From: Paracoccus aerodenitrificans
Lineage (GTDB): Bacteria; Pseudomonadota; Alphaproteobacteria; Rhodobacterales; Rhodobacteraceae
Assembly (NCBI RefSeq): GCF_027913215.1
Contig: NZ_CP115784.1
Coordinates: 496,001-560,000, forward strand
DNA length: 64,000 nt
Reading direction: 5' to 3'
In this document: in pieces, positions 1 through 7,260 of the stretch
How the letters are laid out: the number at the start of each line of letters is the position of its first letter
Numbering within the stretch: the first letter of the stretch is position 1
Position numbers and translations under genes: made by a program
The notes under the pieces: model-generated
Databases searched by the model: none
Told to the model about the DNA's origin: nothing
Seen by the model: the letters and a program-made list of their open reading frames with translations, nothing else

Positions 1-1437
1 GGGCGGCAGGTTGACCTGACCTTCCTCGGGCGCCTTCACGAACTCGACCTTCGGCCCGAAGGTCATGTCCATCGCGTTCGGCCCGAAAGTCCCGGCATGC
101 AGCGGGCCCGAGACGAATTCCCAGAACGGTTCGAATTCCTGGAATTGCGCTCGGTCCGGGCTGTAGTGGTTCGCCGCCGTGTAATGCACATCCGCCGTCA
201 GCCAGACGGTATTCGCGATGTTCTCGTCACGGATGAAGCGCAGCAGATCGGCGAATTCCAGCTCGCGCCCCTTGGCTGCGCCGTCATCGCCATTGGCGAT
301 GGCCTCGACCCCTGCGGCTTCGGCGAAATTATCCCAGACGATGATGCTGATCGGCATGTCGCAGGCGATCACTTTCCACGTCGCGGTCGAGGCTTTCAGC
401 GCCTCTTTGATCCAGGCAAGCTGGCGCTGACCCAGCACGATGGCTTCGGGTGTGATGCTGTCCTGCATGCCGTCATTATTGGCCGGGCGGTAGCTGCGCA
501 GATCGAGGAAGAAGATATCCAGCGAGGGGCCGTAGGACATCTTGCGGAAGACGCGGCCCGGTTCCGCCGGGGTGTAGGAGATCGGCGTCATCTCGTGGAA
601 GGCCCGCCCGCCGCGTGCGGAAAGAAGCGCGATGGATTTCTCGGTATAGCGGTCATCGCCGGACAGGTCCTTGCCGGGGGACCAGTTATTCGTCACCTCA
701 TGGTCGTCCCACTGGTAATAGACCGGGGTCATGGCGTTGAAGGCGCGGAGATGTTCGTCCAGCATGTTGTATTTGTAGCGCCCGCGATATTCGTCCAGCG
801 TTTCCGCGACCTTGCGGACTTCATCGGTCAGGACAGCGTTCTTCCAGACCCCGCCCTCGAATTCCTGCTCCTCGGCCATCGGCCCGTCGGCATAGATCGT
901 GTCGCCGGAATGGATCATGAAATCGGGTTCGTGCTGGGACATGGTGGCATAGCTGCGCATGCCGTCCTCATTGATCCCGTAACCCTGACCGGCAGTGTCG
1001 CCCGACCAGACGAAGCAGATATTGCGCTTCTCGGAAGGGGCGGTGCGGAACTGGCCGATCACCGGCTCGGAGACGCTGTTGATATCGCTCAGATCGGCGG
1101 CGGTGAAGCGATAGAAGATGCGCTGATCGGCGGGCAGATCGGTCAGCAGGGCCTTTATGGCGAAATCGCTGTCGGGAAGTGCGTCCAGCGAGGCGATCTG
1201 ACGGGCATTTTCGAAGCTTTCGGTCGTCGCGACCTCAAGCATCACGCGCGAGGCGCGGTCGGGGCGTGTCCAGACCATGCCGGTGGTGGCGGTCGGGTCG
1301 CCCGACTGGACGCCGTGGCCGAAAACCGGGCGGCTTTGTGCGCGGGAGATGGCGGGCATCGCCAGCGAGGTGGCGAAGGCGGCCCCGGTGCCAAGAACGG
1401 CGCGGCGGCTGAGGCGGGGGAAGAGGATACGGGACAT
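1..1437 (-). CDS. phoD: PhoD-type alkaline phosphatase (3' end outside window)
   Basis: Predicted exported phosphodiesterase/alkaline phosphatase that releases phosphate from organic esters in the periplasm. The start at 1437 opens a Tat signal with the twin-arginine motif SRRAVLG at residues 10-16, a hydrophobic stretch and an AxA-like cleavage region near residue 32. The mature part shows PhoD landmarks: QSGDPT early, the metal-site motif SGDTIYADGP, WDDHEVTNNW in the middle and LTADVHYTAAN near the end. 479 codons are visible; the family is usually somewhat over 500 residues, so only the last few dozen are cut off by the window edge. It is transcribed away from lolA. The Tat signal fits a cofactor-loaded enzyme (calcium and iron in characterised PhoD). 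No Pho box was identified upstream. Confidence 0.9.
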   Translation of the reverse strand, partial: MSRILFPRLSRRAVLGTGAAFATSLAMPAISRAQSRPVFGHGVQSGDPTATTGMVWTRPDRASRVMLEVATTESFENARQIASLDALPDSDFAIKALLTDLPADQRIFYRFTAADLSDINSVSEPVIGQFRTAPSEKRNICFVWSGDTAGQGYGINEDGMRSYATMSQHEPDFMIHSGDTIYADGPMAEEQEFEGGVWKNAVLTDEVRKVAETLDEYRGRYKYNMLDEHLRAFNAMTPVYYQWDDHEVTNNWSPGKDLSGDDRYTEKSIALLSARGGRAFHEMTPISYTPAEPGRVFRKMSYGPSLDIFFLDLRSYRPANNDGMQDSITPEAIVLGQRQLAWIKEALKASTATWKVIACDMPISIIVWDNFAEAAGVEAIANGDDGAAKGRELEFADLLRFIRDENIANTVWLTADVHYTAANHYSPDRAQFQEFEPFWEFVSGPLHAGTFGPNAMDMTFGPKVEFVKAPEEGQVNLPP

Positions 1438-1600
1438 CACTGGCTCCTGTGCTGGCGAGGACCCGGGAAGGCTAAGCCCGCCGCGTAAAGCAGGGGTGAC
1501 CGGACCATAACGGAACGGTAACAGCCATGTGTGCGTTCGCCCCGTGACCTTCGCCGCAAGGTGATGTGCAAGTCATTCGAAAGCCATGCATAAAGGACGC

Positions 1601-2200
1601 ATGAAAAAACTCGCCCTCGCAATCGCGCCCGTCATCGCCCTTCTCGTTTCCGCGCCCGCTGCGCTGGCCGAGAGGATTCCGCTTAACACGATCTCGAACT
1701 ATCTGAACGGACTGACCACGCTTCAGTCAGAGTTCACTCAGGTCAACCCGGATGGTACGATCTCGACCGGAACGGTCTATATTCACCGCCCGAACCGGGT
1801 CCGGTTCGAATATGATAACTCGAATCAGCTCATGCTGGCCTCTGCCGGTCAGGTTGCGGTGTTCGACGCCAAGTCAAATCAGGGACCGCAGATCTATCCG
1901 CTGTCGGAAACGCCGCTGTCGATCATCCTTGCGCCCAATGTCAATCTGGCGCGGCAGGGCATGGTGACAGGCCATAGCGAGGTGAAAAACACCACCGTCG
2001 TGACCGCTCAGGACCCCTCGAATCCGCAATACGGGAATATTCAGATGGTCTTCACCTCTCCGACCGAGCTGCGGCAATGGATCGTGACCGATAATGCGGG
2101 CAAGAAAACCACGGTCATTCTGGGTGAGATGCAGAAGGGCGTCAGCTTCCGGGCCTCGACCTTCGTTATCGAGAATGAATTGCAGCGGCGCGGGCAATAG
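1601..2200 (+). CDS. lolA: Outer-membrane lipoprotein carrier protein LolA
   Basis: Periplasmic chaperone that receives lipoproteins from the LolCDE transporter and carries them to the outer membrane. The start at 1601 is preferred over an in-frame ATG at 1586 because AAGGA lies five bases upstream. The product (199 aa) begins with a Sec signal (MKK, hydrophobic core, cleavage after ALA around residue 24). Family features follow: L..LTTLQSEFTQVNPDG near the N-terminus, RPNRVRFEYD, the VAVFDAKSNQGPQIYPLSETPLSIIL stretch in shortened form (YPLSETPLSIIL), and a late region on amphipathic strands. Length matches alphaproteobacterial LolA. A strong terminator follows directly, so it appears monocistronic or the last gene of its unit. 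The usual neighbour ftsK is not visible here. Confidence 0.9.
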   Translation: MKKLALAIAPVIALLVSAPAALAERIPLNTISNYLNGLTTLQSEFTQVNPDGTISTGTVYIHRPNRVRFEYDNSNQLMLASAGQVAVFDAKSNQGPQIYPLSETPLSIILAPNVNLARQGMVTGHSEVKNTTVVTAQDPSNPQYGNIQMVFTSPTELRQWIVTDNAGKKTTVILGEMQKGVSFRASTFVIENELQRRGQ

Positions 2201-2222
2201 ATCCGCTCTCCGCGAAAGAACA

Positions 2223-2251
2223 GGGCCGCCCGGGATGGGCGGCCCTTTTTT
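2223..2251 (+). terminator. Rho-independent terminator after lolA
   Basis: A perfect 9-bp stem (gggccgccc at 2223-2231 with gggcggccc at 2237-2245) with a five-base loop is followed by six T residues at 2246-2251. It lies 23 bases after the lolA stop and before the convergent lipoprotein gene. Confidence 0.9.
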
Positions 2252-2273
2252 GCGAAGGCTGTCCCGGACAGGA

Positions 2274-2849
2274 TTACCGGCAGCTTTGCAGTTGTGCGTG
2301 ATACATCTGGGCGCGGCGCTGGACGTTATTCGACACACCCACCAGCCAGCCTTTCGACCTATAGGACCCCCGCGCAAAGCCCGATCGCCCCTCGTGATAG
2401 GCCAGATATTGCGACCGCGCGTCCCATTTCGAGACACCCAGCCGGCGCGTCGTGCCATCCATATACCAGCCCATGAAATCGGTCGCATCGCGGATATCGT
2501 CACGGCGTGCGCGGCGATTGCCGGTTTCGGCCTGATATTCCTCCCATGTGCCGTCCAGAGCCTGACTGTAGCCATAGGCCGAACTTTGACGCCCGATCGG
2601 GATGATGCCGAGCGCGTATTGATGCGGTGTCCGTGCATCGCCGACGAATTTGGATTCCTGATGGATGGTCGCCATCTGCACGGCAACCGGAACGCCCCAG
2701 CGTCGTTCGGTGCTTTGCATGGCGCGGTAATAGGCCGGACGCTCGCGGATAATGGCACAGGCGTTTTCCAGATCGCGCGGCGCCGAGTAATTGCCCCCGC
2801 CACATGAGGCGACCAGCATAAGGATCGCCAGTTTCAAGAACCTGTTCAT
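2274..2849 (-). CDS. Lysozyme-like (SLT-type) transglycosylase lipoprotein
   Basis: Predicted murein-acting lipoprotein. The N-terminus is a lipoprotein signal with lipobox LVASC, so Cys16 would be acylated. The body resembles single-domain lysozyme-like transglycosylases: WGVPVAVQMATIHQESKF carries the candidate catalytic glutamate in HQES, followed by a G.SQALDGTW-type segment (GYSQALDGTWEEYQ) and a late YLAYHEG motif typical of the fold. 191 aa is short, so there is only the catalytic domain. It is convergent with lolA and separated from it by the lolA terminator. Function as a lytic transglycosylase is inferred from motif order; a structural or inactive relative is possible. Confidence 0.75.
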   Translation of the reverse strand: MNRFLKLAILMLVASCGGGNYSAPRDLENACAIIRERPAYYRAMQSTERRWGVPVAVQMATIHQESKFVGDARTPHQYALGIIPIGRQSSAYGYSQALDGTWEEYQAETGNRRARRDDIRDATDFMGWYMDGTTRRLGVSKWDARSQYLAYHEGRSGFARGSYRSKGWLVGVSNNVQRRAQMYHAQLQSCR

Positions 2850-3049
2850 GTCTGCCTCACATTCTTTGTTTTTTGCTCATTCTAGGGGATTTGCCCGGCA
2901 GGTGAAACATCTTCCGAAAATGCCGGGAAAACCGGCGAAATTCGGAACTTGTCGGACAAGCTACCGTTGATTTGCCGTGATCGGCTTTCAAGCGAGCGCA
3001 TAACGCGCCATTCTTGAAGCTGCTTCAGCAGGTCCGCGGAGGGGAACGA

Positions 3050-4456
3050 ATGTATTATAACGAAATGTTCAACGGCGATCAGGTTCGTGAAGCCTACGCC
3101 CATCTGTCCGGATGGGTGGAACAGATGCCAGCGGATTTCCGACAAATGAAACAGGCCGAGGCCGAGGCGCTGTTCCGGCGTATCGGAATCACCTTCGCGG
3201 TTTACGGCGAAGGGGGCGATCCCGATCGGCTGATCCCGTTCGACATGATGCCGCGCGTCTTTACTCAGTCCGAATGGCGCAGGCTTGAGCGCGGCATCAA
3301 GCAACGCGCCAAGGCGCTGAACGCATTCCTGCATGATGTGTATTCGCGCGGAGAAATCGTCCGTGCCGGGCGCATTCCCGCCCGTCTGGTCTATCAGAAT
3401 GAAGCCTATGAAAAAGCGGTGGTCGGGTTCGTTCCGCCGCGTGGCGTGTACAGCCATATTATCGGGATCGACCTTGTCCGCACCGGGCGCGACGATTTCT
3501 ATGTGCTGGAGGATAATTGCCGCACTCCTTCGGGTGTCAGCTATATGCTGGAGAACCGCGAGATCATGATGAGGATGTTCCCCGAATTGTTCCGCGGCAA
3601 CCGGATCGAGCCGGTGGACGGCTATCCCGACCTTCTCCGCCGCACACTGGAATCGGTGGCTCCGAAGAAATGTCAGGGACGGCCGCGCGTGGTGATCCTG
3701 ACGCCGGGGCATTTCAACAGCGCCTATTACGAGCATAGTTTCCTTGCCAATTTGATGGGAGTCGAACTGGTCGAAGGGCCGGATCTGTTCGTCGAGGGCG
3801 AATTCGTCTTCATGCGCACGACCGAGGGGCCGAAACGTGTCGATGTGATCTATCGCCGGATCGACGATGCCTTCATCGACCCGCTGACCTTCCGCCGCGA
3901 TTCCATGCTGGGCGTGCCGGGGCTGATGGATGTTTACCGCTCGGGCGGGGTGTCGATCTGTTCGGCACCGGGCGCGGGCGTGGCCGACGACAAGGCGATC
4001 TATACATTCGTGCCGGAAATGGTCCGCTTCTATCTGGGCGAAGAGCCGATCCTGAAGAATGTCGAGACCTGGACCCTCTGGAAAGAGGACGATTATAAAT
4101 ATGTGATGGATAATCTCGGCGATCTGGTGGTGAAAGAGGTTCACGGCTCGGGCGGTTACGGGATGCTGGTCGGGCCGCGCTCGACCAAGGCCGAGATCGA
4201 GAAGTTCCGCGGCCTGATCGAAAAGAAGCCGCATAATTACATCGCTCAGCCGACGCTGTCCCTGTCGACCTGCCCGACCTTTGTCGAGGACGGCATCGCG
4301 CCGCGTCATGTCGATCTGCGCCCCTTTTGTCTGTGCGGCGAACGGATCGAGCTGGTGCCGGGCGGGCTGACCCGCGTGGCGCTGAAAGAGGGCAGCCTTG
4401 TCGTGAACTCGTCTCAGGGCGGGGGCGTCAAGGATACCTGGGTCTTGTCGGAATAA
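3050..4456 (+). CDS. Circularly permuted ATP-grasp protein (Anbu operon, gene 1)
   Basis: ATP-grasp ligase-like protein of the circularly permuted type (DUF404/DUF407 family), expected to couple ATP hydrolysis to amide bond formation on an unknown acceptor. The ATG at 3050 follows GGAGGGG and gives 468 aa; an upstream in-frame TTG at 3014 is unlikely. Visible family motifs are RLIPFDMMPR near residue 60, FYVLEDNCRTPSGVSYMLENR near 155-175 (shown here in part: LEDNCRTPSGVSY), VVKEVHGSGGYGMLVGP near 360-375 (VHGSGGYGML) and the ending HVDLRPFCLCGERIELVPGG in short form HVDLRPF. It is first in a tight four-gene unit with an alpha-E protein, a transglutaminase-like protein and Anbu, a conserved gene neighbourhood with no settled physiological role. 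Confidence 0.88.
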   Translation: MYYNEMFNGDQVREAYAHLSGWVEQMPADFRQMKQAEAEALFRRIGITFAVYGEGGDPDRLIPFDMMPRVFTQSEWRRLERGIKQRAKALNAFLHDVYSRGEIVRAGRIPARLVYQNEAYEKAVVGFVPPRGVYSHIIGIDLVRTGRDDFYVLEDNCRTPSGVSYMLENREIMMRMFPELFRGNRIEPVDGYPDLLRRTLESVAPKKCQGRPRVVILTPGHFNSAYYEHSFLANLMGVELVEGPDLFVEGEFVFMRTTEGPKRVDVIYRRIDDAFIDPLTFRRDSMLGVPGLMDVYRSGGVSICSAPGAGVADDKAIYTFVPEMVRFYLGEEPILKNVETWTLWKEDDYKYVMDNLGDLVVKEVHGSGGYGMLVGPRSTKAEIEKFRGLIEKKPHNYIAQPTLSLSTCPTFVEDGIAPRHVDLRPFCLCGERIELVPGGLTRVALKEGSLVVNSSQGGGVKDTWVLSE

Positions 4457-4467
4457 GGGGGTCAACC

Positions 4468-5415
4468 ATGCTCAGCCGTACCGCATCAAACCTTTTCTGG
4501 CTTGGCCGCCATATGGAACGCGCGGAAACCGCTTCGCGCCTGTTCGAGGTGGGCGCACGCATCACCTTGCTGCCGAACACGACCGAGGGCTATCAGAACG
4601 AATGGGAATCGTTGCTGCGCGCCTCGGCGGCGTCGCAGCTGTATCATCAGGCCTATGACGCGCTGACGGAAGAAAACATGGAGAAATTCATGATCTTCGA
4701 CCGAAGCAACCCGTCCTCCGTGGCAAGCTGCATCTATAATGCCCGCGAATCCGGGCGCATTGTCCGCACCGCCCTGACCAGCCGGGTCTGGGACGCGCTG
4801 AACGTCGCCTGGCAGGAGATCCGCGCGATGGAGGCCGGTCAGGAAGACGCCGCCGATCTGGCGGATATGGTTGCGCGGCACGCCTCGACCGTGCAGGGCG
4901 CGATTGACGGCACGCAGCTTCGCAATGACGGTTTCCATTTCATGAAGCTTGGCTATGCGCTTGAGCGGGCGGATTCGACGGCGCGGATTCTGGACGTGAA
5001 ATATTTCGTTCTGCTGCCGCGGGTGGAGTTCGTCGGCTCGGGTCTGGACAGCTATCAGTGGCAGGTGATCCTGCGGGCGCTTTCGGCGCACAGATCCTTC
5101 CACTGGGCCTATGGCGAGGATGTCAGCGCCGGGCGGGTGGCGCATTTCCTGATCCTGAACGGAGAGGCCCCGCGTTCGCTGATCACCTCGGTTCAGGAGG
5201 CGTTGTGGCATCTGGAAACGCTGGTGCGCCGCTATGGGGACATGGTGCCGCATACCGCGCGGGACCGTGCGCAGGCGCTTGCAGATCGCATGAATGCGCT
5301 AAATGTTGACGATATTTTCGACGAGGGGCTGCATGAGTTCCTCACCGACTTCATCATCGAGATCGGTCAGGTCGCAAGCTGCGTTCAGGCCGATTACTTC
5401 CACGGAAGGGGCTGA
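4468..5415 (+). CDS. Alpha-E domain protein (DUF403; Anbu operon, gene 2)
   Basis: All-helical alpha-E protein of 315 aa, the usual partner of circularly permuted ATP-grasp proteins; the two are fused in some bacteria. The start at 4468 lies 11 bases after the ATP-grasp stop and follows a GGGGG stretch. The N-terminus carries the family hallmark MLSRTASNLFWLGRHMERAE, and the middle shows NDGFHFMKLGYALERADSTARILDVKY in shortened form (GYALERADSTARILD). Repeated ERA(E/D) helices characterise the fold. No catalytic residues are known. The tight spacing implies one transcript with the flanking genes and suggests a protein complex. The molecular role is unknown; it may act as scaffold or substrate carrier for the ligase. 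Confidence 0.88.
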   Translation: MLSRTASNLFWLGRHMERAETASRLFEVGARITLLPNTTEGYQNEWESLLRASAASQLYHQAYDALTEENMEKFMIFDRSNPSSVASCIYNARESGRIVRTALTSRVWDALNVAWQEIRAMEAGQEDAADLADMVARHASTVQGAIDGTQLRNDGFHFMKLGYALERADSTARILDVKYFVLLPRVEFVGSGLDSYQWQVILRALSAHRSFHWAYGEDVSAGRVAHFLILNGEAPRSLITSVQEALWHLETLVRRYGDMVPHTARDRAQALADRMNALNVDDIFDEGLHEFLTDFIIEIGQVASCVQADYFHGRG

Positions 5416-5416
5416 T

Positions 5417-6229
5417 ATGCGGCTGAAGATCACGCATCATACCGTTTATAATTACGAACGCCCGGTCAGTTTCGGTGTGCAGAGCCTGCGGGTCATGCCA
5501 TCGGTCTTTCAGGGGCAGAAGGTTATCGAGTGGAATGTCGATATGGGCGAGCACAGCGAGCCGGGCGCGGGGTTTCGCGACGGTGCCGGCGACTGGGTGC
5601 AGCTCTGGACGATTCACGGGCCGGTGCAGCAAGTGCCGGTCCGCACCGAGGGCATCGTCGAGACCTCGGACCTTGCCGGGGTGCTGCGCGGTCATCGCGA
5701 GATGATTCACCCGATGGTCTATCTGCAATCGACCGAAACGACGGCACCTGACGACGCCATTCTCGATATTGCGGCGGGCCCCGGTCAGGATCTTTCGCCG
5801 CTTGATCTGGCGCATGAATTGTCGCGCCTGGTCCATGAAAAAATCGCCTATCGCCAAGGGGTGACCAACGGGATCACCACCGCCGCCGAAGCTCTGGCAT
5901 TGGGCGAGGGCGTCTGTCAGGACCATGCGCATGTGCTGATCGCCCTTGCCCGGCAGCGCGAATTGCCCGCGCGGTATGTCTCGGGCTATCTTCATGCGGA
6001 TGCCGAGGGCAACGCCCATGAAGCCGCGCATGCCTGGGCCGAAATCCATATACAGGGTCTCGGCTGGGTCGGGTTCGATGCGGCCAACCAGACCTGCCCG
6101 AACGAGTTCTATATTCGCACCGGATCGGGACTGGATTCCCGCGATGCCGCGCCCATCCGGGGCGTGACTGCGATGGGCGGTGCAGAGCGGCTTGATGTCA
6201 AGGTTGCGGTTGAGCAAGTCGAGGCGTAG
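5417..6229 (+). CDS. Transglutaminase-like cysteine protease family protein (Anbu operon, gene 3)
   Basis: 270-aa protein with an N-terminal bacterial transglutaminase-associated beta domain (MRLKITHHTVYNYERPV) and a C-terminal papain-like transglutaminase core. The catalytic triad is visible: Cys167 in GEGVCQDHAH, His205 in EAAHAWAEIH and Asp221 in GFDAANQ. The start at 5417 lies one base after the stop of the alpha-E gene and fits the family N-terminus; a longer in-frame ORF reaches back into that gene but is not needed. Bacterial members of this group are predicted proteases or peptide-bond-forming enzymes. In this setting it probably trims or transfers the product made by the ATP-grasp/alpha-E pair. 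The substrate is unknown. Confidence 0.88.
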   Translation: MRLKITHHTVYNYERPVSFGVQSLRVMPSVFQGQKVIEWNVDMGEHSEPGAGFRDGAGDWVQLWTIHGPVQQVPVRTEGIVETSDLAGVLRGHREMIHPMVYLQSTETTAPDDAILDIAAGPGQDLSPLDLAHELSRLVHEKIAYRQGVTNGITTAAEALALGEGVCQDHAHVLIALARQRELPARYVSGYLHADAEGNAHEAAHAWAEIHIQGLGWVGFDAANQTCPNEFYIRTGSGLDSRDAAPIRGVTAMGGAERLDVKVAVEQVEA

Positions 6230-6261
6230 ACAGCCCGCGAAGCGAATCTCTGGGCAGATCT

Positions 6262-6990
6262 ATGACCTATTGCGTCGGACTGAAACTGAATGCCGGGCTG
6301 GTGCTGCTGTCGGATACGCGGACCAATGCCGGGCTGGATAATATCTCGACTTACCGCAAGATGTTCTTCTTCGAGGAACCGGGCGAGCGGGTGATCGCGA
6401 TCATGACCGCGGGCAGCCTGTCGGTGACGCAAACCACGATTGCCCGCCTTCAGGAGGCCATCGATAACAGCGAAGCCAATGAGCGCAATTCGATCATGAA
6501 AGCCACCTCGATGCTGGGTGTAGTCGAGATCATCGGCGATACGCTGGCCAGCACACGGCAGGAAATCGCCTCGCAATATCTGGATCTCAAGCAGAGCCAG
6601 GCCTCGGCCAGCATGATCGTGGCCGGTCAGCGGGCCGGTGGCGAAATGCGGCTGTTCCTTGTCTATCCCGAGGGCAACCATATCGAGGCGACCGAGGACA
6701 CACCCTATCTTCAGATCGGCGAGCATAAATACGGCAAGCCGATCCTCGACCGGGTGGTGACGCCTGCGACCTCGCTGGAGGACGCGCAGAAAGCGGTTCT
6801 TTTGTCGATGGATTCGACGATGAAGTCGAATCTGTCGGTGGGCATGCCGCTGGATCTGGCGATCATCGAAACCGATGCCTGCCGCGTCAGCGCCAAACGT
6901 CGCATCATGCAAAGCGACCCGCAATTCTCGGCAATGTCCGAAGCATGGTCCGAGGCGCTGCGCGAAGCGTTCGTGCAAATGCCGCTTTAG
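6262..6990 (+). CDS. Anbu proteasome-type peptidase (Anbu operon, gene 4)
   Basis: Bacterial proteasome-homologue peptidase (Anbu, ancestral beta subunit), 242 aa, related to HslV and 20S beta subunits. The N-terminus MTYCVGLKLNAGLVLLSDTR is the family signature (short form MTYCVGLKLNAG): removal of Met1 would expose Thr2 as the nucleophile. SDTRTNAGLDNISTYRKMF contains the conserved Asp/Arg region, and the lysine in TYRKM corresponds to the catalytic lysine region. Studied Anbu proteins form helical or open-ring assemblies rather than closed barrels, and their physiological substrate remains uncertain. It follows the transglutaminase gene by 32 bases. No dedicated ATPase partner such as HslU is adjacent. 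Confidence 0.9.
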   Translation: MTYCVGLKLNAGLVLLSDTRTNAGLDNISTYRKMFFFEEPGERVIAIMTAGSLSVTQTTIARLQEAIDNSEANERNSIMKATSMLGVVEIIGDTLASTRQEIASQYLDLKQSQASASMIVAGQRAGGEMRLFLVYPEGNHIEATEDTPYLQIGEHKYGKPILDRVVTPATSLEDAQKAVLLSMDSTMKSNLSVGMPLDLAIIETDACRVSAKRRIMQSDPQFSAMSEAWSEALREAFVQMPL

Positions 6991-7006
6991 AATTGAATAG
7001 AATTGA
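6988..7006. repeat. Tandem 9-bp direct repeat after Anbu
   Basis: TAGAATTGA occurs twice, at 6988-6996 and 6998-7006, with one base between. The first copy contains the Anbu stop codon. The second copy supplies TTGACT, which could serve as a -35 element for the small gene at 7042. No promoter activity is known. Confidence 0.6.
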
Positions 7007-7041
7007 CTTTTACGACCTAGGGGTGAGTAGAGGTTATCGGT

Positions 7042-7242
7042 ATGAGATTGAAGGGTGTATGTGCGTCCTGCGGATGGAAAACCAAGCGGGAGTTCCGAAA
7101 CATGTCTAGGCCTTGCCCAAAGTGTAAGGGCCCTGTCTACGTACATAAGGACGACAAGGATCAGGCGGTGATTATTACAGTCACTTCAGTGGCAGCAATG
7201 GTCGTGATTGCCATTATCTTTGCTGCTCTGGGTGTGGGCTAA
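7042..7242 (+). CDS. Small zinc-ribbon protein with C-terminal membrane helix
   Basis: 66-aa protein of unknown function. Two CxxC knuckles, CASC (from residue 7) and CPKC (from residue 25), form a likely zinc ribbon. The C-terminal third, from about residue 42, is one hydrophobic helix ending GVG, so the protein should be anchored in the inner membrane with the ribbon in the cytoplasm. Codon and base use look AT-richer than the adjacent operon and mutS, suggesting a recently acquired or weakly selected gene. It starts 51 bases after Anbu. Whether it is cotranscribed with the Anbu operon or has its own promoter cannot be told. I recognise no named family. Confidence 0.6.
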   Translation: MRLKGVCASCGWKTKREFRNMSRPCPKCKGPVYVHKDDKDQAVIITVTSVAAMVVIAIIFAALGVG

Positions 7243-7260
7243 TCCTCAAAATTTCTTCAA

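Noticed and set aside
97..1488. 463-codon plus-strand frame at the window start
   Set aside because: The minus strand encodes PhoD with a Tat signal and metal-site motifs; the plus frame is its shadow.
2882..4465. 527-codon open frame opposite the ATP-grasp gene
   Set aside because: The plus strand encodes a protein with clear ATP-grasp motifs in an operon; the antisense frame has no domain and shadow-like composition. Similar long antisense frames opposite dnaE, mutS and aceA were discarded for the same reason.
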